Positions 53,273-61,948 of a DNA stretch of 64,000 nt are shown in pieces; within the stretch, counting starts at the first letter, position 1, and every line of letters starts with the position of its first letter. A model generated the notes under the pieces. That model made no database searches. It had not been told where the DNA came from and was given only the letters and a program-made list of their open reading frames with translations. The stretch is from assembly GCF_025447595.1 (NCBI RefSeq), contig NZ_JAOEJU010000003.1, positions 62,001 through 126,000 of the forward strand, written 5' to 3'. The DNA comes from Pseudomonas koreensis (lineage in GTDB: Bacteria; Pseudomonadota; Gammaproteobacteria; Pseudomonadales; Pseudomonadaceae). The position numbers and the translations under genes were made by a program.

Positions 53273-54211
53273 TTAGCTGAGGACGACTACGCCGCCCGGC
53301 AACTCGGTGCATTTGACGCCGTAGGCATCGCGGATCAGGGCGCCTACGCCGGCCAGTTGATCGAGGGAGAAACGTGCTTGTACGCGGCGCTGGCCGAGTT
53401 CGCGGTTGAGCAGCAGCAACATGCCTGGGCGGTAGCGGTTGATCTCGTCAATCATCTGGCTGAGGGTCGCGCCGTTGAACACCAGCATTTGCTGGCGCCA
53501 GTTGGTTACTGCGGCCGTGTCGACGCTTTGCACGGTGCCGACCTGTTGCGCGTCATAGGTCAGTTGCTGGCCTGGTTCCAGGCGCAGGCTGCGACCTTCA
53601 ACTTCCACATCCACCGCGCCATCGAGGCACGTCACGCACACCTGCTGATCGAGGTTGCGCAGGTTGAACCGCGCCCTGCTCGCCCGTAACCAGCCGCCAC
53701 CGGCCTGCATCGCCATGGGCAACCGTGCGGTCTGCACTTCGACTTCGCCGCTGACCAGTTCAAAGCCTTGCACGCCCTCATCTACCGAACGCTGGTTGAT
53801 GCGGGTCTGGGTGTTCAATTCCAGGCTCAAGCCATCGGCTGGTTCGACCCTGCGTTGCTGGCCGACTTCGGTGATGTAATCCGCGCCGAGCCCGGAGAAT
53901 CCGCCCGGAATCGTACCGCGCACCACCAGGAATGCGGCCGACGCGGCAATCGCGCCGCCGAGAAACGCCCGGCGTCCAAACCTTCGTGGCGCTTGCGTCG
54001 CTTCGGCCGCCGGTTGCAGCAGGTGCCACAACGCCTTGCACTCTTCGAAGGCGCGGGCGTGTTCGGGGCTTTGCACGCACCACTGGCGCAACGCTCGGGC
54101 GTCGGCGACCGTGGCGCGGCCGGAGGTCAGCAGGATCAGCCAGTCGCGGGCTTCGCTTTGCAGACGCTCGGCAGGCGTGGGCTCGGCAGGTGTCAGACGG
54201 AAGATGTTCAA
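53273..54211 (-). CDS. vreR: FecR-type anti-sigma factor VreR
   Basis: The 312-residue protein has the cytoplasmic FecR N-terminal domain (ARDWLILLTSGRATVADARA), a single membrane segment (about 82-98) preceded by GRRAFLGG, a Tat-like twin-arginine motif, and a periplasmic FecR domain with a C-terminal STN-like end. It holds the sigma factor VreI inactive and passes the signal from VreA. It lies 33 bases after vreI in the same direction. In P. aeruginosa VreARI controls hxc and pdt genes during phosphate starvation. Confidence 0.9.
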   Translation of the reverse strand: MNIFRLTPAEPTPAERLQSEARDWLILLTSGRATVADARALRQWCVQSPEHARAFEECKALWHLLQPAAEATQAPRRFGRRAFLGGAIAASAAFLVVRGTIPGGFSGLGADYITEVGQQRRVEPADGLSLELNTQTRINQRSVDEGVQGFELVSGEVEVQTARLPMAMQAGGGWLRASRARFNLRNLDQQVCVTCLDGAVDVEVEGRSLRLEPGQQLTYDAQQVGTVQSVDTAAVTNWRQQMLVFNGATLSQMIDEINRYRPGMLLLLNRELGQRRVQARFSLDQLAGVGALIRDAYGVKCTELPGGVVVLS

Positions 54212-54244
54212 ACGCGCAGGTACTCGACGGGTTGATCGGGAGCT

Positions 54245-54796
54245 TCATTCACTAGACGGTTTTCCGGCCCCGCGACCGAACCGCTGAAACACTTTTCTTT
54301 CCAGTTTGGCCGCGCAGTGTCCGAGGGCAGCCTTGATTTCCTTCTCGACCATGCGCGTGGAGATGCCGAAACGCTGGGAGATTTCCAGGTGTGGCGCTTC
54401 TTCCAGCCGTGCGGCGATGAAGATCCGACGCCGCCGGGCCGGCAGTTCGTAGAGGGCGCTGAGCAGGGACTGGATTTCCTTTTGGCCGCCGACCACGCGC
54501 ATCGGGTCGAGCGCTTCGTCGCTGACTTGCAGCAGTTCTTCGACTTCGCTGCCAGTGAGCAGCCGCGCATCGGCCTGGCGGCGGTCGGCGGCGATGTTCA
54601 GGGCCATGCGATAGAGGTAGGCGTTGGGCCGCAGCAGGTTCGGCGGCGCCTCCATGCGGTCCACCCGCAGGTAGGTTTCGTGCAGCACGTCGTTGGCCAG
54701 GTCCTCCGAGCCGAGACGGCGGCGCAGGCGCACCCGAAAGTCCTCGTAGGACGTCAGGAACAGCTGGACCATCGAACTTTGTCCGGCGTCTTTCAT
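54245..54796 (-). CDS. vreI: ECF sigma factor VreI
   Basis: The 183-residue protein has sigma70 region 2 (NDVLHETYLRV... YLYRMALNIAADRRQ) and region 4 (LPARRRRIFIAARLEEAPHLEI, then STRMVEKEIKAAL), the iron-starvation/FecI-type layout. ATG 54796 overlaps the vreA stop (ATGA); longer upstream starts read through vreA. Neighbouring VreA and VreR identify it as VreI. Confidence 0.92.
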   Translation of the reverse strand: MKDAGQSSMVQLFLTSYEDFRVRLRRRLGSEDLANDVLHETYLRVDRMEAPPNLLRPNAYLYRMALNIAADRRQADARLLTGSEVEELLQVSDEALDPMRVVGGQKEIQSLLSALYELPARRRRIFIAARLEEAPHLEISQRFGISTRMVEKEIKAALGHCAAKLERKVFQRFGRGAGKPSSE

Positions 54797-55482
54797 CCCC
54801 CGGAAACTCCTTCCCATTGTGTGCATTCCATGCGCTTTCCTGACGATTCGGGTAACAACAGCAACGTGACTGGCTGGCGCAATGCGCCGGGTGTGGGCCG
54901 GTCGATCTTGAGCGTGTGAAAACTGTCTACCAGCGCTGCATCGCGCCGAACATCGCCGGTGGTGGTGACCAACCGGTTGTGCTGCACCACGCCGTCGCGG
55001 CCGATCCACAGCTGCAACACCGCGCGAAAACTGCCGGGCCGGGTCAGCGGCGAACGGCACAGGTTGCGTTCAATCGCGGCCTGCACCGCCGTGGCGTAAC
55101 TGCGGTTGACGGCTGCGCTGGCGGGGGTCGGTTTCTCCGCCGGCAACGGCACTTCCTCGACTTGCGCCACCTGCAAGGTGAACGCGTCGTCGCGGCTGTA
55201 CTTGGCCATCAAGCCGCTGCCGCCGAGCATCCGGCGCAACGCTTCGGCGGCGGTGAATTCGCCATCCACCGCCAACGAACGTCGACCGCGACTCAACTGG
55301 CTGTCGACCAGCACCGCCATGCCGGTGGCGCGGCTGAACTGATCGAGGGCGCGGGCCAGTTCCTGGGCCGGGATGTGCAGCGTCATGCGCATCGTCGCCG
55401 GCATCGGGTCGGCGCCGGCGCGGCTCAGAAACAAGCCAAGCAGCAGCCCCAGACAGAGCTGGCGCATGAGCGCTGAGCGCAC
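54793..55482 (-). CDS. vreA: VreA signalling protein: STN domain plus TonB-like end, no barrel
   Basis: The 229-residue exported protein (signal peptide in residues 1-24, LGLLLGLFLSRAGA) has an STN/secretin N-like domain (about 34-107: HIPAQELARALDQFSRATGM... AEALRRMLGGSGL) and a C-terminal TonB-type domain (about 126-215: YATAVQAAIERNLCRSP... AVLQLWIGRDG). It lacks the outer-membrane barrel of normal TonB-dependent transducers, as does P. aeruginosa VreA. The GTG start at 55482 has GGAGGA four bases upstream; ATG 55467 is an alternative. It sends the signal to VreR. Confidence 0.9.
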   Translation of the reverse strand: MRSALMRQLCLGLLLGLFLSRAGADPMPATMRMTLHIPAQELARALDQFSRATGMAVLVDSQLSRGRRSLAVDGEFTAAEALRRMLGGSGLMAKYSRDDAFTLQVAQVEEVPLPAEKPTPASAAVNRSYATAVQAAIERNLCRSPLTRPGSFRAVLQLWIGRDGVVQHNRLVTTTGDVRRDAALVDSFHTLKIDRPTPGALRQPVTLLLLPESSGKRMECTQWEGVSGG

Positions 55483-55662
55483 AACATCCTCCCTGGCACG
55501 GCCTCGCTGCACGGCTGATGTATCCCTGAAAACCGTCATCCTGAGGGCTGTTTATGAATCTGGTGTGACGGCCACTGCAAAAAAACCATCACGGGATCGG
55601 CGCCGCCGTTGCACTAGACTCTTGAGCTAGAGCGGCCCCTTCGGGCCGGCCAGGAGGCAGGC

Positions 55663-55977
55663 ATGGAATCAGTCTGGAAAGTCGTCTTCGGCGGGTTGTT
55701 GCTGACGGTGTTGGGCGGTGCACACGCGGAGGAGCCGCTGGGCTGTGTCGAGGTGACAGTAGGTGGTTACAAGGCGCCGAATTACGATTGCCTGAGCCAG
55801 CAAATGGGCAACAACCCCGACGGCGCGGCGGCTGCGCAGAAAAATCAGGAAGCGATGAATGTGCCCGTCAACAAGCGGCCGCCGAATCAGGTGGGGCTGG
55901 CGACGCCGGCGGCCACTAGTACGCGGATGGGCAACACGTTTGGCACGTCGGTGAAACCGCAGCGGCCACCGAACTGA
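55663..55977 (+). CDS. Small exported protein of unknown function next to vreA
   Basis: The 104-residue protein has a signal peptide (MESVWKVVFGGLLLTVLGGAHA) and a mature part with two cysteines (LGCVEVTVGGYKAPNYDCLS) and a Pro/Asn/Gln-rich tail. No family recognised. AGGAGG lies just before the ATG, downstream of a GGCCC-CTTC-GGGCC hairpin. It is divergent from vreA. Confidence 0.75.
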   Translation: MESVWKVVFGGLLLTVLGGAHAEEPLGCVEVTVGGYKAPNYDCLSQQMGNNPDGAAAAQKNQEAMNVPVNKRPPNQVGLATPAATSTRMGNTFGTSVKPQRPPN

Positions 55978-55986
55978 CTGATCTCC

Positions 55987-56092
55987 TCTGGGAGCGAGCC
56001 TGCTCCGGGCGGCGATCCGACGATAGCGCCCTGTCAGTCAACATCGATCGCGCAGACAAGCCGCCATCGCTAGCAAGCTAGCTCCCACAGGG
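55987..56092. repeat. Degenerate REP pair
   Basis: CTGGGAGCGAGCCTGCTCC and GCAAGCTAGCTCCCACAGGG are decayed inverted copies of the main REP class, about 60 bases apart. Confidence 0.6.
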
Positions 56093-56110
56093 TTTTGTGT
56101 TTGGCATTGA

Positions 56111-56554
56111 TCAATGGTCTGCGGGGACCTGGCGAAAGCTCACCGCCAACCGATTCCAGCTGTTGATGGTGCTGATGGCCATGGTCAGGTCCACCAGTTC
56201 CGTCTCGTTGAACTGTTCCCGCGCCTGCTGGTAAACATCGTCAGGCACCCGGCTGTCCGCCAGCAGCGTTACCGCTTCGGTCCAGGCCAGCGCCGCCCGT
56301 TCGCGCAGGTTGAAAAAGCCGCTGTCGCGCCAGACCGCGATCGCGTACAGCCGCCGATCCGTCTCCCCTGCCCGCCGCGCTTCCACCGAATGCATGTCGG
56401 TGCAGAACGCACAGCCGTTGAGCTGCGAGGCGCGGATCTTGATCAGGTGCAGCAGCGGCGGCTCGATGCTCAGGCTGCTGGTCAGCGCTTCCAGGGCAAT
56501 CATCGCTTTCATGGCTTTGGGTGAAGCGCTGTAGTAATCCAGACGCGGGGACAT
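56111..56554 (-). CDS. AhpD-like carboxymuconolactone decarboxylase-family protein
   Basis: The 147-residue protein has the AhpD motif C-x2-C-x3-H (NGCAFCTDMHSVEAR) with the redox pair and histidine, and the helical family fold. Such proteins act as alkylhydroperoxidase partners; exact role unknown. It is divergent from a MocR regulator, with a REPIN between them. Confidence 0.87.
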   Translation of the reverse strand: MSPRLDYYSASPKAMKAMIALEALTSSLSIEPPLLHLIKIRASQLNGCAFCTDMHSVEARRAGETDRRLYAIAVWRDSGFFNLRERAALAWTEAVTLLADSRVPDDVYQQAREQFNETELVDLTMAISTINSWNRLAVSFRQVPADH

Positions 56555-56669
56555 GGGCGGGTCTCGGGCAGCAGAAGAGTGATTTCACGGTAAGCGCTGG
56601 CTCGGCAACGTTACAGCCCCAATTTCACGAAAAAACGGCAGACCACTGAACCGAGCCAAACACGATACC

Positions 56670-56762
56670 TGTGGGAGCGAGCTTGCTCGCGATGGGGGCA
56701 TTACATTCAACATTGATGTCAACCGAGACACCGCTTTCGCGAGCAAGCTCGCTCCCACAGGG
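56670..56762. repeat. REPIN
   Basis: TGTGGGAGCGAGCTTGCTCG and its inverse between the AhpD-like and MocR genes. Confidence 0.92.
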
Positions 56763-56864
56763 CCCTATGCCAATTTTGGGGATTTGCACTGCGCAACTTC
56801 TGCCGGTACCGCATTCGGGAGTAATCTGGCCGGCACACTCAATCGCCCGGAGAGCCCCCTCGGT

Positions 56865-58298
56865 ATGGAACTTCATGTCGTGATCAATGGCCGCAAAGAC
56901 CTGGCCGGTCAGTTGTACCAGCAACTGCGCGGCGCCATTGAATCCGGGCGTCTGGCCGCCGGCACCCAGTTGCCGCCCAGCCGTTTGCTCGCCGAGCAAC
57001 TGGGGATCTCGCGCAAGACCATTTCCGACACTTACGCGCAACTCACCTACGAGAATTTCCTCACCGGCGTGATCGGCAAAGGCACTTACGTCAACGCCCG
57101 CTCGACGCCGGTCCAGCGCAAGCAAAGCCATTCAGAGCTGGCCAGTTCCGAAGTAATCGAGAGCTGGCGCAATCTGCCGGTGTTTCTGCGGCATCCGACG
57201 CTTGAGGGCTCGCTGCGCTATGACTTCATCGGCGGCGCCACCAGCAAGGGCCAGTTTCCCCAGGATGACTGGCGCCGCTGCGTCTCTCACGCGTTGCGGC
57301 AGATGGCCAATTCCAAAGGCTTCTACAGCGTGCCGGAAGGCCTGCCGGCGCTGCGCAATGCGATTGCCCGGCACATCGCGTTTTCCCGTGGCGTGAACTG
57401 TCAGGACGAAGACATCGTGGTGTGCAACGGCGCGCAACAGGCGCTTGATCTGATCACCCGCGTGTTGATTCGCCCCGGCAGTCTGGTGGCGATGGAAGAT
57501 CCCGGTTACCCGCCGGCGCGGCTGTTGTTCGGCACTCACGGGGCGACGGTGGTCGGCGTGCCGGTGGATGCCGAGGGCATTCAGGTCGAGCGGATTCCCG
57601 AGGGCACGCGGCTGATCTACGTGACGCCGTCGCACCAGTTTCCGCTGGGCATGCCGATGAGTCAGGCGCGGCGCGAGGCCCTGCTTGAGCGGGCCCATGA
57701 GCTAGGCGCGATCATCATCGAGGACGACTATGACAGCGAGTTCCGCTACAAGGGCCGCCCGACCGATTCGCTGCACAAGCTCGATCAGCGCGGCATCGTC
57801 GCCTACGTCGGCACCTTCTCGAAAACCCTGTTGCCGGAGCTGCGCCTCGGCTACGCCATCCTGCCGCCAGCGATCCTCGAAGCGGTGATCCGCGCCAAGC
57901 AGCTCACAGATTTACACGCATCCACCCTGCCGCAATGGGCGCTGGCCAAGTTCATCGCCGAAGGGTGTCTGCTCAAGCACATCCGCCGCTGCCACACCAT
58001 TTATGCGCAGCGCCGCGAGCGGATCCTGGCGCGCATGGCCACCGACCTGTCGCCGTGGCTGGAGGCCGTGCCGCCCAGCGCGGGGTTTCACATGGCGGTG
58101 TTCTGCAAGGTGCCGATCGACTTGCCGCTGGTGATCGAACTGGCGAAAAAGGTCGAAGTCGGGCTGTACGCCATCGATGGCTTCTATTACCAGCAGCCTG
58201 CAAGAAGCGGAATGTACTTCGGTTTCGGCGCCATCGAGACCTTGGACATCGACATCGCGCTGGATCGCCTGCGCGACATTCTGCAACAGGTCGCCTGA
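56865..58298 (+). CDS. MocR-family regulator (GntR HTH plus aminotransferase domain)
   Basis: The 477-residue protein has a GntR winged helix (residues 10-75: LAGQLYQQLRGAIESGRL, LGISRKTISDTYAQL) and a fold-type I aminotransferase domain with PLP lysine in GTFSKTLLPELRLGY. MocR proteins sense PLP or amino-acid derivatives and usually control a neighbour. The divergent AhpD-like gene and the ABM gene downstream are candidates. ATG 56865 is the first Met before the HTH; upstream codons are unsupported. Confidence 0.9.
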   Translation: MELHVVINGRKDLAGQLYQQLRGAIESGRLAAGTQLPPSRLLAEQLGISRKTISDTYAQLTYENFLTGVIGKGTYVNARSTPVQRKQSHSELASSEVIESWRNLPVFLRHPTLEGSLRYDFIGGATSKGQFPQDDWRRCVSHALRQMANSKGFYSVPEGLPALRNAIARHIAFSRGVNCQDEDIVVCNGAQQALDLITRVLIRPGSLVAMEDPGYPPARLLFGTHGATVVGVPVDAEGIQVERIPEGTRLIYVTPSHQFPLGMPMSQARREALLERAHELGAIIIEDDYDSEFRYKGRPTDSLHKLDQRGIVAYVGTFSKTLLPELRLGYAILPPAILEAVIRAKQLTDLHASTLPQWALAKFIAEGCLLKHIRRCHTIYAQRRERILARMATDLSPWLEAVPPSAGFHMAVFCKVPIDLPLVIELAKKVEVGLYAIDGFYYQQPARSGMYFGFGAIETLDIDIALDRLRDILQQVA

Positions 58299-58421
58299 TA
58301 GATTGGTCTAACGGATTACCCGCCGATTGGTTATTGGTGATCCGGGGGTGCAGGCCTATTCTGCACAGGCGTTATCCCTCAATGAGCAGGATTCGTCCGG
58401 CCTGATTCAGGAGTGTGAGCA

Positions 58422-58715
58422 ATGTCCAACGAAGTGATCAACACCGTACAGGTGCAGGCTGCAGCCGGCCGATCGGAGGAGCTGGGGAAGCAGTTGCAGA
58501 AGATCGTCGAAACCCTGCGCGAAACGCCGGGCTGCGATTCCTACATGGTCGACCGCTGCCCCGAGGACAGTCAGCGCTGGACGGTCAGCGCCCGTTGGCA
58601 ATCGGAAGCAGCGATGCAGGCACATTTCAATCGCCCGGAAGCCCAGGGCTTCATCGACCTGATCGACAGTCGTCTGGCCAATAGCGTGGATTTCAACAGC
58701 TTTCCTATCGTCTGA
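58422..58715 (+). CDS. Antibiotic biosynthesis monooxygenase (ABM) domain protein
   Basis: The 97-residue protein matches the ABM dimeric alpha/beta-barrel (VQVQAAAGRSEELGKQL, then TPGCDSYMVDRCPEDSQRW). Some ABM proteins oxidise quinols or aldehydes. GGAG lies before ATG 58422. It follows the MocR gene by 124 bases. Confidence 0.87.
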   Translation: MSNEVINTVQVQAAAGRSEELGKQLQKIVETLRETPGCDSYMVDRCPEDSQRWTVSARWQSEAAMQAHFNRPEAQGFIDLIDSRLANSVDFNSFPIV

Positions 58716-58719
58716 TCCG

Positions 58720-58820
58720 CCGCCTTCGCGAGCAAGCTCGCTCCCACAGGGTTTCGTGCAGTTCACTAATAATATGAACGACACAGAACACTGTGGGAGC
58801 GAGCTTGCTCGCGAAGGCGT
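58720..58820. repeat. REPIN, outward orientation
   Basis: CGCCTTCGCGAGCAAGCTCG and its inverse surround a 40-base AT-rich centre. Confidence 0.92.
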
Positions 58821-58940
58821 ACTCGAAAGCGCAGAATCCCCCAGATTGGTCACCCGAACTTCCCGAATATTGGCCGTTTGAATACCCCGGCCCGCGGACT
58901 ACTGTGATTACCGACTCCCCCACTTGAACAGGTGATCACC

Positions 58941-59360
58941 ATGAAACCCCTGCACTTGCTTGCCGCCCCGCTCGCCGCTCTGGCCCTCACCATCAGCGCT
59001 TCGGCACTGGCCCACGGCACCGATTCCCCGTCCGAGAAAATCTCGGTGCTGCAGGATCAGGTGCTGAAAAACGTCCCCGGCAAAAAAGCCATGATGATCG
59101 AAGTCGACTACAAGCCCGGCCAGTCCTCGATCGCCCACAAACACGACGGCACGGCCATGGCTTACGTGCTTGAAGGTGAGATCGTTTCCCAGGTCAAAGG
59201 TGAGCAACCGGTCACCTACAAGAAGGGCCAGTACTGGTACGAGCCGGCCGGTTCCGAGCATTTGATCTCGAAAAACGCCAGCAACAGCAAGCCGGCCAAG
59301 TTGCTGGTGTTCATGGTGCTGTCGCCGGACGAGCAAGTGCTGATCCCATTGAAAAACTGA
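58941..59360 (+). CDS. Secreted cupin-domain protein
   Basis: The 139-residue protein has a signal peptide (MKPLHLLAAPLAALALTISA) and a cupin motif (KPGQSSIAHKHDGTAMAYVL, GSEHLISKN). Exported cupins often bind metal; ligand unknown. ATG 58941 follows AGGTGA. A strong terminator follows. Confidence 0.86.
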   Translation: MKPLHLLAAPLAALALTISASALAHGTDSPSEKISVLQDQVLKNVPGKKAMMIEVDYKPGQSSIAHKHDGTAMAYVLEGEIVSQVKGEQPVTYKKGQYWYEPAGSEHLISKNASNSKPAKLLVFMVLSPDEQVLIPLKN

Positions 59361-59384
59361 TGGTTGTTTAACCAGCCATAAATA

Positions 59385-59417
59385 AAAGGCGCAAATGACT
59401 GATTTGTGCCTTTTTTA
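59385..59417 (+). terminator. Rho-independent terminator after the cupin gene
   Basis: AAAGGCGCAAAT and ATTTGTGCCTTTTTT form a stem with a T tract. Confidence 0.88.
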
Positions 59418-59601
59418 TTGCTCGCGGCAATTAATCAAAGATGCTTACAGCCAATAAAACTATTGCATGACAGTCATTCAGCAAATTGTCAGGTTGTTTT
59501 CAGTTTGGCGGGAGTAGTCTGAGGCAACTGTCGCCGGTTCCATTTAATCAACCCCGACACCTCTGACTTTCCGACTGAAGTTGCTTCACGGGAGACTCAC
59601 C

Positions 59602-60312
59602 ATGAAACTTGCCTTTGCCAGTACTTTGGCGATATCGGTTTTAGCGTTGTCAGCCTGCTCCGTTCCTACCGCTCCAAAAGCGGTTTCCTCCCTCGACACG
59701 CTGCTCACCCAACCGGTCGGCCGCAGCAGCGCCACTCAGGTCAAAAGCGGCCCCGGTGTCTCGCTGGGCGTGGTCTACAGCCCGAGCACCCAGACCAACC
59801 GCGAATACCTGCGCGAGTATCAGGCCAACGCCGGCACCGGTTTCGGCCAGAGTTTATTGGTGCAGCCGATCCACGACGCCTACGTCGCCACCTCGAAACC
59901 GGACATGGCGGTGGATTGGGTGAAAGCCTCGCTGCAACGCCAGTTCGGCTCGGTGACGGTGTACCCGGACATGCAGAGCTTGCGTGCAGCCAATCCGGAC
60001 GTGGTGGCAATCGTTGATACTCACAGCCAGTTGATTACCTCGCGCAGTTCGGACATCAAGGCGGATGTGAGTGCGGATTTTTATGACGGGAAGTTCAACT
60101 ATATCGGTACGGCCAAGGGGACGGACGCCAGAGCCTTGAGTCCGTTATGGGCAGATTACAAACGTTCGGAAGATATCGTGGCAGATATTAATGAACAACA
60201 GAATGTGCAAGTCCGGGCGCTGCAGAAGTTTGACCAGTCGCTGAACGAATTGGTATCCAGCGATTCTGTGAGCATTTCGATGGAGCACAGTAAAACAGTA
60301 AATACAATGTAA
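59602..60312 (+). CDS. Outer-membrane lipoprotein, unknown function
   Basis: The 236-residue protein has a lipoprotein signal with lipobox LSAC (MKLAFASTLAISVLALSACS) and a mature domain with GSVTVYPDMQSLRAANPDVV and an ADYKRSEDIVADINEQQNVQ stretch. No family named. GGGAG precedes ATG 59602. A terminator follows. Confidence 0.82.
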   Translation: MKLAFASTLAISVLALSACSVPTAPKAVSSLDTLLTQPVGRSSATQVKSGPGVSLGVVYSPSTQTNREYLREYQANAGTGFGQSLLVQPIHDAYVATSKPDMAVDWVKASLQRQFGSVTVYPDMQSLRAANPDVVAIVDTHSQLITSRSSDIKADVSADFYDGKFNYIGTAKGTDARALSPLWADYKRSEDIVADINEQQNVQVRALQKFDQSLNELVSSDSVSISMEHSKTVNTM

Positions 60313-60351
60313 GGTTCCTGAATAGGCACAAGCGAAATCTTGACTACCTTG

Positions 60352-60381
60352 AGCCCCCCGCCTCCTCTTGAGGCGGGGGCT
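60352..60381 (+). terminator. Terminator between the lipoprotein and delta-60 genes
   Basis: AGCCCCCCGCCTC and GAGGCGGGGGCT form a 12-bp stem with a short loop; it lies between convergent genes and probably works in both directions. Confidence 0.85.
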
Positions 60382-60405
60382 TCATTCAACCGAAATTGAA
60401 AAACC

Positions 60406-61704
60406 TCAAGCGATCAACCCGCTCCAGATCTTGTTTATACGGTTTGTTGCATAGCTCGAATAGTTATGAAACAACACCTTGCCAGGCATAAAAAATGTAG
60501 CAAAAGAACCATGACTGCTATCTGTATATTGCAATACCCCGTCCCCCCCAAGGCTCTTATCGAGTGACCCGTTTGGCAGAAAGCGCAGGAACACTGCATT
60601 GAGCTCATTACCTGAACTACTGTCTACGGAGCCGGCAACCAAAAGCTTTCCATCAGGCTGCATGTATCCAGCATGCGCGTCCGTATTGCCGAAATTTACC
60701 TGGTACTCCTGAGGCTTGCCTGAATTGAACTGAATATTAAACTTGCCGTCCGATTCGAGACTTAACATCAAGGCGCGAAGGGATGTCCCGTCGAAGCTGC
60801 CACCCGTTGCAAAAATACGGTTATTGCCTTGTTGAGCAAGATGAGAAACAGCAAAATTTCTGCCATTCGGATCGCTGACCACAAGTCGACCGCTGACCGC
60901 AAAGGAGTTGTCGGGTTTTCCAGCTTGATCGAACTTGACAAACAAGGCGTGGCCTACACCCGCTGAGTCCCACACCTCCCCGGCACACAAATAACGACCG
61001 TCCGTAGTCTGCATGACACTCGTCAACGCCAACTCTCCACCTGTTTCCTGAACTTCAATATAGCCAACACCATTGAACTTCGTATCCAGCGCACCATCCG
61101 GCTCCAGCCGCACAACGTAAGAAACATTCCCGGATCGATAAACGAGCAAGACCTTTTCATCTGGCAGCACGATCGCTTGAACTCCAGCACTTTCACTACT
61201 TGACTTACGCGCACTTGGCGGGCGCACGCTCCCCCTTCCTGCTGGCGATGCAGGTAAGTCATGCACAATCGTCCCTTTATTTCCGAACCGGAGATCAAGA
61301 TCGCCATTACTATCAAGTCGGGCCACTGCCAACTTCGGCGCAGAGACATCTGGAACTTTGTACTCACCTGCCAACAGAATATGAAGAACACCTTGAACGG
61401 GTTGTAACAGAATACTCTCGACACGGGAGTGATCTCTCCCGCCAATACTGGAAAACTGACCCGAAGCAAATCCGCCGTTTCCAAATTTCGTCACCAGACT
61501 TCCATTCGGAGTCAAACAAAAACATCCGAACTCCCACGTACTGGTTAACAATGCGGTGCATCCATAATAGGTATTTCCGTTCGTATCCTGGGCAATGGAT
61601 GACACACCGATAGCCGTTGCACCAAGACTATTAGGTACATCAGTCCAACCGTTCTGGCCAAAAGCAGGATCCAGTGGACCAGGCGCAAAGCTTTGAGCAT
61701 TCAT
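60406..61704 (-). CDS. Delta-60 repeat (beta-propeller-like) protein
   Basis: The 432-residue protein consists of delta-60 repeats (LDPAFGQNGW, LDLRFGNKGTIVHD, LDTKFNGVGYIEV, LDKSLGGDGVLQY), each with LD-x-x-FG-x-G. The protein has no signal peptide. Similar proteins occur in Pseudomonas clusters of unknown function. GGGAG precedes ATG 61704. It is divergent from the small gene at 61949. Confidence 0.83.
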   Translation of the reverse strand: MNAQSFAPGPLDPAFGQNGWTDVPNSLGATAIGVSSIAQDTNGNTYYGCTALLTSTWEFGCFCLTPNGSLVTKFGNGGFASGQFSSIGGRDHSRVESILLQPVQGVLHILLAGEYKVPDVSAPKLAVARLDSNGDLDLRFGNKGTIVHDLPASPAGRGSVRPPSARKSSSESAGVQAIVLPDEKVLLVYRSGNVSYVVRLEPDGALDTKFNGVGYIEVQETGGELALTSVMQTTDGRYLCAGEVWDSAGVGHALFVKFDQAGKPDNSFAVSGRLVVSDPNGRNFAVSHLAQQGNNRIFATGGSFDGTSLRALMLSLESDGKFNIQFNSGKPQEYQVNFGNTDAHAGYMQPDGKLLVAGSVDSSSGNELNAVFLRFLPNGSLDKSLGGDGVLQYTDSSHGSFATFFMPGKVLFHNYSSYATNRINKIWSGLIA

Positions 61705-61832
61705 AAGTTCACTCCCTTGAAAACGTAAGCGGTTGTTTTACGACTCCCCCAGCTTCAACCGTATCCTTAACGCGTGCCTACTGACAGAACTGACAGTACC
61801 GACGAATGGCACATTTTCAATCCACTTTAAAT

Positions 61833-61858
61833 GTCAACTGTCAATTTTGACAGTTGAC
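61833..61858. promoter_or_regulatory. Perfect 12-bp palindrome between divergent genes
   Basis: GTCAACTGTCAA-TT-TTGACAGTTGAC. Other copies of CTGACAG and TGACAGT lie at about 61788-61800. Position suggests a shared operator. Confidence 0.6.
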
Positions 61859-61948
61859 GACCCCACCTGCTGACTTTATTGATGACCTGGCAGTTTTGAT
61901 GCACGGAGAAAGATTTCCAACCCTTGTAAAAACCAGGAACCAGTAAAC

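Noticed and set aside
55540..55600. Possible PHO box upstream of vreA
   Set aside because: Repeats match the CTGTCAT consensus in only four or five of seven positions.
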